Of a DNA stretch of 41,560 nucleotides, positions 23,750-31,550 are shown in pieces. Under the pieces are notes generated by a model that worked only from the letters and a program-made list of their open reading frames with translations, made no database searches and had not been told where the DNA came from. The position numbers and the translations under genes are program-made. The number at the start of each line of letters is the position of its first letter. Within the stretch, counting starts at the first letter, position 1. Origin of the DNA: Camelimonas fluminis (GTDB lineage: Bacteria; Pseudomonadota; Alphaproteobacteria; Rhizobiales; Beijerinckiaceae); the NCBI RefSeq assembly GCF_014656355.1, contig NZ_BNCG01000017.1:36881-78440 (forward strand), written 5' to 3'.

Positions 23750-24352
23750 TCAGCCATTTGCCAACTGTTGCGCCTTCCACTTCTCCAGACGCCCCATGCC
23801 GAAGGTGAACAGGTAGCCCAAGCTTGACTGGGCCCGACTAAGCGGAACCATATCATCCGCCGGGTATCCACGGGCGCGGAGTTCGTCGTTCCGTGCCTGA
23901 AGATCGACAAGGCGTTTGCATGGTGGCTCACGCTTCTCGATGGAAAGCCGCTTAGCCCTCAGCTTCCTCAAGTCCCCGTCTGTTCTGCCGGCATCGTTTA
24001 AGAGGATCTCAAGATCAATAAAGCTCTGCCGTAGATCCTCATGCCGCTCCGCCTTCTTGTCGGGACTGACGATAAAATCAATCATTGCCCACAATGCAAA
24101 AATTGCACTTACCGTGCCCGCGAATTTATCCAAGCCGGAAAAAATCAGCACGAATAGGCTACTACCTGCAACGACGGCCGCTATTCTATTCGTATCACGC
24201 CAGTATGAATAGAAGTGCGCCAGCTTCTCGTGATACCGGCGCGACTTGCATATCGAAATACCGAGATTGTTGAACTCGCCCGTCAGGGCTTGTTCTTCGG
24301 CTTCGGCTGCGTCGGGGTTGGTCTCGGCCTGTCCCAGTCCGTCGTGTTCCAT
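23750..24352 (-). CDS. Two-TM SLATT-like membrane protein
   Basis: The protein has 200 residues. The N-terminal cytosolic helix ends in SICKSRRYHEKLAHFYSYWRDTNR. Two hydrophobic helices follow (IAAVVAGSSLFVLIFSGL; FAGTVSAIFALWAMIDFIV), then a long helical cytosolic part (HEDLRQSFIDLEILLNDAG, LRAKRLSIEKREPPCKRLVDLQARNDELRARG). This order resembles SLATT-type 2TM proteins and a related phage family. In defence systems SLATT proteins are membrane effectors; in a phage tail operon it may instead exclude superinfecting phages. It overlaps the Pro-rich ORF by 70 bp. Confidence 0.75.
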   Translation of the reverse strand: MEHDGLGQAETNPDAAEAEEQALTGEFNNLGISICKSRRYHEKLAHFYSYWRDTNRIAAVVAGSSLFVLIFSGLDKFAGTVSAIFALWAMIDFIVSPDKKAERHEDLRQSFIDLEILLNDAGRTDGDLRKLRAKRLSIEKREPPCKRLVDLQARNDELRARGYPADDMVPLSRAQSSLGYLFTFGMGRLEKWKAQQLANG

Positions 24353-24471
24353 ACCGGCTTATCCCGTATAGTTTGGCCATCGGTGGTCCCACGATTCGGC
24401 CTGTCGTTGGATGGCCTACTTGGCTGCGGGCCTCTGTTTCCGCTTCCGCTTCCCCTGTTCTTGTCTGACAT
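24283..24471 (-). CDS. Small disordered Pro/Arg/Asn-rich protein
   Basis: The 62-residue protein is MSDKNRGSGSGNRGPQPSRP... ending TPTQPKPKNKP. It is low-complexity, basic and disordered. GGAGG lies 5 nt before the ATG at 24471, so translation is well supported. Its 3' end overlaps the two-TM gene start by 70 bp in another phase, pointing to a coupled pair. Function unknown. Confidence 0.65.
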   Translation of the reverse strand: MSDKNRGSGSGNRGPQPSRPSNDRPNRGTTDGQTIRDKPVWNTTDWDRPRPTPTQPKPKNKP

Positions 24472-24527
24472 GCCAGCCTCCAGTTCAGGCAAAGCTTGCA
24501 GCGTTGATCAGAGAAGAGTCAACGAGC

Positions 24528-25129
24528 CTATTTCCGGGCCGCATCCTCAGCGCGCCGGCTGTTCTCATCCTGTACGTCGATGACGTCGTTCATGGTCGCC
24601 ACGTCCGCCAGATCGAGCGTCCCGTCGACAAGGCTTTCGTAGCGACACATGCCCCGCAGGACCGGCCTGAACAGCCAGTCCTCGTCGTCCGGCATCCGGA
24701 CCCACTCGGTTACGGGGCCGGGCTTGCCGCGGCGCTCGAACCGGGCAGGTTTCCGGGAAAAAAATTGCCGAGGTTCCCCTGAATGACCTTGGCCACGATC
24801 TGCATCATGACGGCCAGATCGATGTCGGAGAACATGATCTGCTTCGCGCCTTCGCTCCAGATCGGCGCCCACCCCGTCCCGCCGGCCTGCTCGCGCTGGG
24901 TAACGGACAGACAAACGTCCAGCACGTAATCGAAATCGGCGTCAGGCATGGACGCCACGGCTTTGGCGACCGGAGCCAGAGCAGCCAGATCGCTCAGGCC
25001 ATCGACCTTTGTGAGATCGGCCAGGCTGGACACAACGGGCACAAGACGCCGCGCGACATGGGCCTGCCGGCGGGCGTCAATCTTCGTGAAACGGTACTTG
25101 TGGCCACCGAGTTCGAATTCATCGCTCAT
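24528..25129 (-). CDS. Tail assembly chaperone, -1 frameshift product (GT-like, DUF6889-like C-terminus)
   Basis: A -1 slip on T-TTT-TTT (24764-24758) continues the chaperone into the overlapping frame, reading SRKPARFERRGKPGPVTEWVR and then PDDEDWLFRPVLRGMCRYESLVDGTLDLADVATMNDVIDV to the stop at 24528, about 200 residues in all. That second part looks like the DUF6889-type region coded next to many phage chaperones. A separate start at Met of MPDDEDW is an alternative. Ratio G/GT probably sets tail assembly. Confidence 0.75.
24710..25129 (-). CDS. Tail assembly chaperone, unshifted product (G-like)
   Basis: The 139-residue protein starts MSDEFELGGHKYRFTKIDARRQAHVARRL and is mostly helical, ending GNLGNFFPGNLPGSSAAA. 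N-terminus and position between tube and tape measure fit tail assembly chaperones, which coat the tape measure while the tube polymerises. The codons for its GNFFP segment contain seven T in a row, a slippery site that makes a longer -1 product. ATG at 25129 chosen over the longer frame to 25204, which crosses the toxin-antitoxin operator. Confidence 0.88.
   Translation of the reverse strand: MSDEFELGGHKYRFTKIDARRQAHVARRLVPVVSSLADLTKVDGLSDLAALAPVAKAVASMPDADFDYVLDVCLSVTQREQAGGTGWAPIWSEGAKQIMFSDIDLAVMMQIVAKVIQGNLGNFFPGNLPGSSAAASPAP
24758..24764 (-). promoter_or_regulatory. Programmed -1 frameshift slippery site
   Basis: Read leftward the in-frame codons are AAT TTT TTT CCC, i.e. the canonical X-XXY-YYZ heptamer T-TTT-TTT. 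It lies near the end of the G-like frame, 48 bp before its stop, exactly where tail-chaperone frameshifts occur. Confidence 0.75.
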
Positions 25130-25170
25130 GGATTTCCATCTCCGAATTGGATTGGATATATGTTGAGGAA

Positions 25171-25225
25171 GTAGCTTATAGGCTACGGTCCGTTGACGCC
25201 GCATGCCTCGTAGCCTATAAGCTAC
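25171..25225. promoter_or_regulatory. Toxin-antitoxin operator: perfect 17-bp inverted repeat
   Basis: GTAGCTTATAGGCTACG (25171-25187) and its exact reverse complement (25209-25225) are separated by 21 bp and end 2 bp before the toxin ATG. Each arm is itself a near-palindrome (GTAGC-N6-GCTAC), so it offers two dimer sites for the antitoxin or toxin-antitoxin complex. A possible -35 (TTGGAT, 25152) and -10 (TTATAG, 25176) overlap the first arm. Confidence 0.85.
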
Positions 25226-25227
25226 AA

Positions 25228-25515
25228 ATGATCAGCGTCAGGCAGACAACCGAATTCAGGGACTGGCTCAGGAGCCTGTCTGACAGAGCCGGAGCCCGGC
25301 GCATCGTCCAGCGGATCGCCCGCCTGGAAATGGGGAACTTTGGTGACGCCAAGTTCTTTGACGGGATTGGGGAGCTACGCGTTCATGCAGGCCCCGGGTA
25401 TCGGGTCTACTTCGCGAAGCGCGGCGACGTGCTGGTCATCCTTCTGTGTGGCGGCGACAAGGGCAGCCAGAAGAAGGACATCAAGCGGGCCATCGAAATG
25501 GCCAAGGAGGTTTGA
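25228..25515 (+). CDS. RelE/HigB-type toxin (addiction-module killer)
   Basis: The 95-residue protein is MISVRQTTEFRDWLRSLSDR, then RIARLEMGNFGDAKFFDGIGELRVHAGPGYRVYF and LLCGGDKGSQKKDIKRA. This is the TIGR02683-type killer protein pattern (RelE/ParE superfamily), with the GxGYRVYF core strand and the late Lys/Arg residues that act on ribosome-bound mRNA in relatives. ATG at 25228 follows the operator arm directly; it precedes the antitoxin by 1 bp, the toxin-first order of HigBA. Confidence 0.92.
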   Translation: MISVRQTTEFRDWLRSLSDRAGARRIVQRIARLEMGNFGDAKFFDGIGELRVHAGPGYRVYFAKRGDVLVILLCGGDKGSQKKDIKRAIEMAKEV

Positions 25516-25516
25516 C

Positions 25517-25798
25517 ATGGCAATCGAAACCGTCCCGTTCGACGCCGCCGAGTTCCTCGACACCGAAGAGGAACAGGTGAGGTTTCTGGCCGACGCGATG
25601 GAGGAAGGCGATGCTGCCTACATCGCCCACGCGATTGGGATCGTCGCACGCGCCCGTGGCATGTCGAAGATTGCCGAAGATGCGGGCCTGTCCCGTGAAT
25701 CGCTGTATCGCGCCCTCAGCCAGAAAGGCGACCCCCGCCTTTCGACCCTGCTGGGTGTGGTGAAGGCAATGGGAATGAAGCTTTCCATCGCGGCCTGA
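25517..25798 (+). CDS. HigA-like antitoxin (addiction-module antidote)
   Basis: The 93-residue protein is VPFDAAEFLDTEEEQVRFLADAMEEGD, then AIGIVARARGMSKIAEDAGLSRESLYRALSQKGDPRLSTLLGVVKAMGMKLSI, the TIGR02684-type antidote with XRE-like helix-turn-helix. The ATG is 1 bp past the toxin stop (TTTGACATG), with AAGGAGG inside the toxin end as ribosome site. It should neutralise the toxin and repress via the 17-bp repeat. The pair ends 16 bp from the tube gene's 3' end, on the opposite strand. Confidence 0.92.
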   Translation: MAIETVPFDAAEFLDTEEEQVRFLADAMEEGDAAYIAHAIGIVARARGMSKIAEDAGLSRESLYRALSQKGDPRLSTLLGVVKAMGMKLSIAA

Positions 25799-25814
25799 AC
25801 CGGGCGCGCGCGCC

Positions 25815-26267
25815 TCAAATGGCGGGCGTGCCGGTGCCGATCTTCTGATCCAGCACAACGAAATCCATGACCCACTCCATGACCGGACCATCCTTGGCGT
25901 AGCCGTTGGAGGGGAATTTCTTGAACGCGCCCTGCTGCCCGGTGACGGTATCGCCGCGGACGACGTCACGCAGGCTGAACGTGTTCTGGCCGTGCCGCGC
26001 CGAACTGGCCGTCTGGAAGTTGTAAAGATCGGTCATCATGGCGTTGGTCGGGCTGGTTTTGAGCAGCCGGATGGTCACGGTGCCGCCCTTGCCGGCGTGC
26101 AGGTTGTGCTGGCCCTGCCCGCCTGCGCCGATCATCATGGTATTCTTGTCGTCCACCATTTCGACCGTGATGCCCTCTTCGGCCGCGCCAGAGCCGTTGC
26201 CGAGGGAGATCATGCCGCCCGGACCCGCGATGGCGGCGACGATGTCCAAGAAACTGTATGTGGCCAA
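25815..26267 (-). CDS. Tail tube protein (DUF3277-like)
   Basis: The 150-residue protein is MATYSFLDIVAAIAGPGGM and then GAAEEGITVEMVDDKNTMMIGAGGQGQHNLHAGKGGTVTIRLLKTSP TNAMM, ending MEWVMDFVVLDQKIGTG. This is the DUF3277 tube family of contractile phages with DUF3383 sheaths. It follows the sheath gene by 12 bp with a GGAGG near the start. Confidence 0.9.
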   Translation of the reverse strand: MATYSFLDIVAAIAGPGGMISLGNGSGAAEEGITVEMVDDKNTMMIGAGGQGQHNLHAGKGGTVTIRLLKTSPTNAMMTDLYNFQTASSARHGQNTFSLRDVVRGDTVTGQQGAFKKFPSNGYAKDGPVMEWVMDFVVLDQKIGTGTPAI

Positions 26268-26279
26268 GGTCGCCTCCTG

Positions 26280-27761
26280 TTAGCGATTGACGTTGATCAT
26301 GACGTTGACGGAGTGGATGGCGCCGGCGAGCTTGGCAGCCACCTGAATGGGCACCGACTTTCGGGCCTCGCGATCGGACTGGACCTGAGTGCTGATGGGC
26401 GGCGCGAAGACGTAGAAGCCCTTCGGCAGAAGATCGCCCTGCCTCAGTTGCCCGAAGCCGTCGACGTTCCATGTGCCGGGTGCAACGAGCCCGTTGGTAA
26501 CGGCCTGCACCAGGGACTGCTCGATCCGGGTGACGATCAGGTGGTTGCCCTCGTCGGTCTGCGGGATCTTGGTCTGGCTCTGGTAGAGCAGATTATAGAC
26601 GTCGGTCTGGACAGCGTTCTGGAGCCAGTCCGTTCCGTGCACCTCATCGATGAAGTACCCGTTCGCCATCACCCCTTCCTGAATGATGGCGGTGTCGTTG
26701 TTGTAGTTGACGAAGACGTTGCAATTCTTGTCCTTCAGGGTCGCCGCCTGGCTCTCCGTGATGGTCTCGGCGACGACGCCTGGTTCTTGCTTGAACTTGA
26801 GCGTGATGGTCGTGTTGTTGCCGGTGAAATCGACCGTGAAGGCACGGCCGTAGAGCGACGCGATGGCATAGGGACTGGACGAGGAGTACTGGCAGAGGGT
26901 CCGCTTGTACTTCGCCGCCTCCATCTGGCTGGCGATGTCCGCGGTGGTCACAGGATCCAGAACATTGGGGTTCTGGGTGGTGACGCCGTAGACGCGGCTC
27001 TGGCTGGCGGCCTCGATGAATGCGGCTACCGCCAGATGATCAGCCTCGGCAACCCCTGGGGCTGCAACCATGAGGCCGTACCATTCGCTGGACATATCGG
27101 CCAGGGCGGTGACGCAATCCAGCAGGGATTCAGCCGCCACGCCGTCCACCGGCGCCGACGCAGTTGCGGACGTGATGCCAATGAGCGCTGACAGGTCCGT
27201 GCCACTGGTTGGGGCCGTGCCGTAGCCCAGCGCCGACGTCACACCCGTAGTTCCGCTCGTGACGCTGAACCTCTTGCTGACCGCGTCCCATACAACGGTC
27301 GCCCCGGTCAGTTTGGCAGTGATCTTGCTGGCCACGCCATTGAGGTTGGTTTCAGCGGATAGATCGACGGCAGTGACAGTCTTGCTGACGCCATCGACGT
27401 CGATCTTGAATGCGCCGTCCGTGATGCTGGTGAAGTTCGACATCTGCTGCTGCGCTGCAGAAAGAACACCGCCGTGCAATACCGCGGCAGACGCCGTTTG
27501 CGCCCACCTGCCCAGGTAGACAATCGCTGGCTTCGGGGCCTGACTGAAGAACAGGCTCGCCGCGGCGTATTCAGGCGATGAGGTCCCGAAGTCCTGTGCA
27601 ATGCCCTCGATGCCCGCGTACTCGCGGATGCGCTCGGCGGTGTCGATGACTGGGGAAGGCCCCACAATCAGCAGGGCGCCGAAGTTGCGTCGCCCGGCCG
27701 CCATCGGGGACATGTTGATGGTGACGTTGACGACGCCATTTACCGACAGGCCCTTTGCCAT
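26280..27761 (-). CDS. Contractile tail sheath protein (DUF3383-like)
   Basis: The protein has 493 residues: MAKGLSVNGVVNVTINMSPMAAGRRNFGALLIVG, ADLSALIGI.. and NVFVNYNNDTAIIQEGVMANGYFIDEVHGTDWLQNAVQTDVYNLLYQ fit the DUF3383 sheath family. It forms the contractile outer tail and defines the virus as a myovirus-type phage. It sits 3 bp after the tail terminator gene and before the tube. Confidence 0.93.
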   Translation of the reverse strand: MAKGLSVNGVVNVTINMSPMAAGRRNFGALLIVGPSPVIDTAERIREYAGIEGIAQDFGTSSPEYAAASLFFSQAPKPAIVYLGRWAQTASAAVLHGGVLSAAQQQMSNFTSITDGAFKIDVDGVSKTVTAVDLSAETNLNGVASKITAKLTGATVVWDAVSKRFSVTSGTTGVTSALGYGTAPTSGTDLSALIGITSATASAPVDGVAAESLLDCVTALADMSSEWYGLMVAAPGVAEADHLAVAAFIEAASQSRVYGVTTQNPNVLDPVTTADIASQMEAAKYKRTLCQYSSSSPYAIASLYGRAFTVDFTGNNTTITLKFKQEPGVVAETITESQAATLKDKNCNVFVNYNNDTAIIQEGVMANGYFIDEVHGTDWLQNAVQTDVYNLLYQSQTKIPQTDEGNHLIVTRIEQSLVQAVTNGLVAPGTWNVDGFGQLRQGDLLPKGFYVFAPPISTQVQSDREARKSVPIQVAAKLAGAIHSVNVMINVNR

Positions 27762-27764
27762 GGG

Positions 27765-28349
27765 TCAGTTCTCCGAATTCCAGGGTGTGTCTTGGTCGCC
27801 GGCATGGATGGTCCCGCCGGAGGAAAGGATGTTGAGGACCGGGTATGTCCGGTCGATCTGCCGCCGGATTCGCACGGTGAGATCGGCGCGGCGAAGCCAG
27901 CGCTGGTTCAGCAGTTCCGGCAGGAGGACGATGTTGCCGACGTTCACGAGGCCCATTCCGAGGCGCTGCATCGGCTCCCGGTTTTGTGCGATGGACAGCC
28001 CGTCCCGGAGCCTGCCGGCGTATTGCTGGCAGTTGGGCCCGTAGAAACTGGCGAGGGCGTCGAATTCTTCATGACGCTGAAGCGCGTCGGCCCCTTCACC
28101 ATCTGGCCGGTGGATGACGACTGCGTTGTCATCAGGGGTTCGCGTGGTGATCCCTATAGCGGACCAGTCCGTTTCTGGCGTTGGCTGCTTCGGGGGTATG
28201 GGTTGCCAGCGGGGGCGGACCATCTTGCCCGGAAGTCCCGTGATTCCCGCGACCATTGCCTGCAGGAAATCGTCCAGCCCATCGTCCTCAAGCGGCGACG
28301 GGATAGCCTCCGGCGTCAGATAGCCGCCGGTGGAGCTCGTATTACTCAT
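27765..28349 (-). CDS. Neck/tail terminator protein
   Basis: The 194-residue protein contains DWSAIGITTRTPDDNAVVIHRPDGEGADALQRHEEFDALASFYGPNCQQYAGRLRDGLSIAQNREPM, a pattern of phage neck terminator proteins (LIC_12616/gp12-like family) that cap the tail before joining to the head. The ATG overlaps the previous stop by 4 bp. Confidence 0.85.
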   Translation of the reverse strand: MSNTSSTGGYLTPEAIPSPLEDDGLDDFLQAMVAGITGLPGKMVRPRWQPIPPKQPTPETDWSAIGITTRTPDDNAVVIHRPDGEGADALQRHEEFDALASFYGPNCQQYAGRLRDGLSIAQNREPMQRLGMGLVNVGNIVLLPELLNQRWLRRADLTVRIRRQIDRTYPVLNILSSGGTIHAGDQDTPWNSEN

Positions 28350-28711
28350 TGCAGCGGCTTCAGATCGCAGGAGGCAGCGACGAACCCGGCCCCGTAACGG
28401 CTATAGTCGTTGACGCTGGCTACGGTGTACTCACGGCCCGCCCAGGTGATGACATCTGCGTCTGTGTCGCCATCGCTGGCCACCAGCTGGAATGTGGTGT
28501 GGACCGTGATGGACCCCTTGAGCCGTGAGCCGTTGGCTACGCGCTCGAGAATGTCGCCTGCGTCCGATGTCACGACACCTGAAATCTGGATCGTCTGGCT
28601 GCTGATCTCGACGCGGCCGTTATCGCCGATGGCCTGCACCGTGCGCGCAACCGTCATCGTGTCGGCGAAATCGGGATCCGCCAACACGTCTGAGACATCA
28701 AGGAGAGGCAT
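28346..28711 (-). CDS. Head-tail connector/neck protein
   Basis: The 121-residue beta-rich protein is MPLLDVSDVLADPDFADTM, then ISGVVTSDAGDILERVANGSRLKGSITVHTTFQL and ITWAGREYTVASVNDYSRYGAGFVAASCDL, the type seen as head-tail stopper next to HK97 gp10-like and terminator genes in this phage group. Confidence 0.82.
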   Translation of the reverse strand: MPLLDVSDVLADPDFADTMTVARTVQAIGDNGRVEISSQTIQISGVVTSDAGDILERVANGSRLKGSITVHTTFQLVASDGDTDADVITWAGREYTVASVNDYSRYGAGFVAASCDLKPLQ

Positions 28712-28712
28712 G

Positions 28713-29210
28713 TCAGCTGCCCTTCTGCCCCCTGGGGCGGGTCACGTAGGTGATGGAATTCCGATACTGGCCCGTGTCGATCAGTGGCTTTTGGCCGGTG
28801 CGTCCCCGTGCCACGCGATCGGCGATCGTCGTATCGGCCAGGGCGGCAAACGGCCCATTGTCGATCTTGGTTCGAACGGCATTCTGGGCCGCCAACCCAA
28901 CGGCATGGAGCGCTGTGTCGCCGGCCTTTTTATCGCCGGCCATTGCCTTGGCGGCTCCGGCCTTCAGCCGCTTCGTCACCTCTGGAAGCGCTTCCTGGAC
29001 ACCGGGAATGAGGTGTTGGCGGGCGGGGATATTGGCCTCTGGGGCGCCGAACTCATTGATGTAGCCGATCTCTGCGTTTGAGATCGCCTCGCCTTCATCG
29101 CGCCGGGCAGCATTGCTGTCTGGCACACCGACCAGCACCTGATTTTTCGCCAGGTCCTTGATGCGTTTCAGAACCTCGCCCAGCCTGTCCACCTTGATGG
29201 TCGTGGTCAT
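28713..29210 (-). CDS. HK97 gp10-like neck protein
   Basis: The 165-residue protein contains VLVGVPDSNAARRDEGEAISNAEIGYINEFGAPEANIPARQHLIPGV and DTGQYRNSITYVTRPRG. The xxYxxxFGxPxxxIPARxFLxPG and PLxDTGxxRxSI motifs are those of gp10/virion-morphogenesis neck proteins. It lies between the DUF4054 adaptor and the stopper. Confidence 0.87.
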   Translation of the reverse strand: MTTTIKVDRLGEVLKRIKDLAKNQVLVGVPDSNAARRDEGEAISNAEIGYINEFGAPEANIPARQHLIPGVQEALPEVTKRLKAGAAKAMAGDKKAGDTALHAVGLAAQNAVRTKIDNGPFAALADTTIADRVARGRTGQKPLIDTGQYRNSITYVTRPRGQKGS

Positions 29211-29590
29211 AGCTGGACCCCACCGGCCCCAATCATGCGTGCGAGCCAGAGGAACCGCGTCCCGTAGGTCGTCAGGTTCCAGTGTCCGGCCCCATCAATC
29301 AGGCTGGCTCCCGTGTCATAGGAAACGCTGACCTTGTCGACGGCCTTGCTCGAGACGACGCCGGAAGATGCCCCAGGCAGCCCCCCGGACGCCGTAGCCT
29401 TCTCGGCCTGAGCCGCGAGAACGAGATTATGAGCGACGAAAAGCTCAAGCCCCTGGTCACGCAGATCAGCCCATCGGTTTTCCGGGAGCAGCTTTTCCCC
29501 AAGCCCAAGCCAGAAATTGACTTGGGCATCGGGGAACCGGTTGCTGTCCGTGAACTCCGGAAAGTCGGAGCGGAACGTCGCGGCGTCCAC
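29207..29590 (-). CDS. Head-tail adaptor (DUF4054-like)
   Basis: The 127-residue protein is ATFRSDFPEFTDSNRFPDAQVNFWLGLGEKLLPENRW.., AHNLVLAAQ.. and FNL-like end VSYDTGASLIDGAGHWNLTTYGTRFLWLARM, the DUF4054 pattern of head-completion adaptors. ATG follows the STY1053-like gene by 2 bp. Confidence 0.87.
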   Translation of the reverse strand: MDAATFRSDFPEFTDSNRFPDAQVNFWLGLGEKLLPENRWADLRDQGLELFVAHNLVLAAQAEKATASGGLPGASSGVVSSKAVDKVSVSYDTGASLIDGAGHWNLTTYGTRFLWLARMIGAGGVQL

Positions 29591-29592
29591 GA

Positions 29593-29892
29593 TCAGTCCT
29601 TGCCGGCCTGCGCTTCGGCGATAGCCGCGGCGATTTTCTCGACCGTCCAGCGACCGTCGACTGCGAGGCCGAGGGCCTTGGCTTTCGCCAGCAGCGCGGC
29701 CTTGTCGTCTCCGTCTTCGGACGGTTCATGGTCTTCGGCCGCACCGTCCTCAGTTTCGGATGCAAGGTGCTCCTGGACGTACCAGTGATTGGCTATGGCC
29801 TCGTCCACGGCATGGGCGCCGGCGGCAAAGTGCTGCCGGTCGCCGTTGCGATGAAGAAGCGTGAATGGCTTCGCGACGTTGATTTCAACCAT
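29593..29892 (-). CDS. STY1053-type phage protein with Rho-N/LEM-like tail
   Basis: The 99-residue protein has an N-terminal half VAKPFTLLHRNGDRQHFAAGAHAVDEAIANHWYVQEHL, the STY1053-type pattern found just after major capsid genes. The acidic linker is followed by KAALLAKAKALGLAVDGRWTVEKIAAAIAEAQ, a small helix-extended-loop-helix. Probably a minor head protein. Confidence 0.83.
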   Translation of the reverse strand: MVEINVAKPFTLLHRNGDRQHFAAGAHAVDEAIANHWYVQEHLASETEDGAAEDHEPSEDGDDKAALLAKAKALGLAVDGRWTVEKIAAAIAEAQAGKD

Positions 29893-29904
29893 CCCGCGCC
29901 CTCC

Positions 29905-30960
29905 TCAGCCGATTCCGTCGCGGTAACCAACCGTTTCCGGATAGACTGTCTCCACGACGCCAAAGCGGCCGTAGTACGGGACCTTGACCCAGATGCCGTC
30001 GTACTGCGGGGCCAGAGGCTGGAGTGGAACCATCGGGAACCGGACGTAGTCCTGGTTCTGGCTGTATGCTGCCATTCGGTCGGTCGTCGCGCCGGGTCGA
30101 ACGCCCTTGTCCAGCCATTTCACCGGCTTGATATCCAGCGGCTGGCCTGTCTGAGCCGTCAGGATGTTGTTGGTCTGCAGGAAGTTCAGAATGCTCTGCG
30201 TACCAGCCTCGGACACCATGGTGGTGACAATGTAACCGAACGGGTTGGGAGCCATCAGGAGCTTCGACGGCGGGGCCTTGTAGCCAGATGCCGCCCAGAC
30301 GGAGATCAGCAGCTCGTTGACGTCAGCGAGGATCTCGTTGGGCGTCTTGGTCGCAAACTGGGGCGTGCTGTTTGCGCCGTTGGCCACGTTGCTGACGTTG
30401 ACGACCTTGCTGGAGTTCAGGAGGCCGGTTGTGCCGATCGCCGCATCGCCCACATAGACGAGCTGGTCGGCGTCCATCTGGTGTTTGAGATTGAGGCCAG
30501 CGAGCTGCTGCACATCAATGGGGCGGCCGGTGATGCGCGCCGACTCCAGCTCCGCGACGGTATAGGCGACCTCCATGTCCCAGAGGTCGAAGGGGCTCAC
30601 AACCTTGCCGATATCGACCGTGACGCGGGGAATGGCCGTGTTGTTGGGGCTCGCCCACGCAATACCAGCCGGTGCAGCGCCGCCAGCGGCGCCGAAGCTC
30701 GACACGGTATAGCTCGTGGAGGTGTCGCCCATCTGGACGTCGGTGCGCAGATCAATGTCGCGCTGCCAGGTGACCGATACCAGCGGCTCGTGGACCATCG
30801 GGTCCAGACGCTCGAGCTCACCGATCAGGAACGCGCCAGCGCTATCCATCGTGGCGCGGTCATAGGTCACGTAGTTGTCGCGCGTGTAGCGGTGCGGGTT
30901 CAGCGCCGGCCCACGGACAAGCGCCGACGATCCCGCGAGAGCATCACGGAAGTGGTTCAT
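29905..30960 (-). CDS. Major capsid protein (DUF2184-like)
   Basis: The protein has 351 residues: EPLVSVTWQRDIDLRTDVQMGDTSTSYT, DIGKVVSPFDLWDMEVAYTVAELESARITGRPIDVQQLAGLNLKHQMDADQLVYVGDA and the end KVPYYGRFGVVETVYPETVGYRDGI fit the DUF2184 capsid family of HK97 fold. It follows the protease-scaffold and cement genes, the standard order. Confidence 0.92.
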   Translation of the reverse strand: MNHFRDALAGSSALVRGPALNPHRYTRDNYVTYDRATMDSAGAFLIGELERLDPMVHEPLVSVTWQRDIDLRTDVQMGDTSTSYTVSSFGAAGGAAPAGIAWASPNNTAIPRVTVDIGKVVSPFDLWDMEVAYTVAELESARITGRPIDVQQLAGLNLKHQMDADQLVYVGDAAIGTTGLLNSSKVVNVSNVANGANSTPQFATKTPNEILADVNELLISVWAASGYKAPPSKLLMAPNPFGYIVTTMVSEAGTQSILNFLQTNNILTAQTGQPLDIKPVKWLDKGVRPGATTDRMAAYSQNQDYVRFPMVPLQPLAPQYDGIWVKVPYYGRFGVVETVYPETVGYRDGIG

Positions 30961-31019
30961 TTGGGATTTCTCCGTTGAGGATGCGCCAGTGCGGGCGCGG
31001 CGCGTACGGCCCTGGCCGG

Positions 31020-31514
31020 TCAGAGGTTGAATTCGATTTCGATGATGCCGCCCGGATCGGCGGGCCCGGTGAAATAGGCTCCGGCCACCGCAACTGCGGT
31101 TCCACCGCCTGCAGGAGACGCTGAAGTTACGACGTCACCGACGACCAGAGCGCCACCCGCAGTCGTCACGACATAGACCTGCCCCTTCTTGGCGGCCGTA
31201 CCTGCAGCGAGCTGCACGGCCATGAAGCCACGGCGGAGCGTGTCCAGCATGCCGCGCGCCAGCGGGGCAGCCGCGCCGAGGCCGTCGGTCGTCGACTGGA
31301 TCGGGTACGCGCGAACCGGCCAGCCGTGAATGACGGTTGCGGCATCGCCTGACGCCAGCGGCTGGAGCTTGCCGGAGACGAGTTTGACCGGCGAGCCGTA
31401 CCGCGTCGGCGGATTGGCGCTGTCGATGATTTCGGGGACGACCGTCGCGTCATGGATGTCGCGCGAAATCGCTCCCACGACGCCCGCAGGCATCCGGGTC
31501 ACAAAAGCAACCAT
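31020..31514 (-). CDS. Head decoration/structural cement protein (Gp24-like)
   Basis: The 164-residue beta-rich protein is MVAFVTRMPAGVVGAISRDIHDATVVPEIID, then YGSPVKLVSGKLQPLASGDAA and a Gly/Ala-rich C-terminus. The pattern matches cement proteins coded between scaffold and capsid in this phage group. It likely stabilises the capsid surface. Confidence 0.85.
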   Translation of the reverse strand: MVAFVTRMPAGVVGAISRDIHDATVVPEIIDSANPPTRYGSPVKLVSGKLQPLASGDAATVIHGWPVRAYPIQSTTDGLGAAAPLARGMLDTLRRGFMAVQLAAGTAAKKGQVYVVTTAGGALVVGDVVTSASPAGGGTAVAVAGAYFTGPADPGGIIEIEFNL

Positions 31515-31550
31515 GGTGCTTCCTTCTTCGATGTTCAGGAGGTGTGGGGA

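Noticed and set aside
25992-27191. Long rightward open frame of 399 codons opposite the sheath gene
   Set aside because: It is the antisense shadow of the tube and sheath genes: Arg/Asp/Val/Gly-biased, no domain, no ribosome site. High GC codon bias keeps the frame open.
29728-30978. Long rightward open frame of 416 codons opposite the capsid gene
   Set aside because: Antisense shadow of the major capsid gene; composition (Arg, Val, His, Asp rich) is typical of such shadows.
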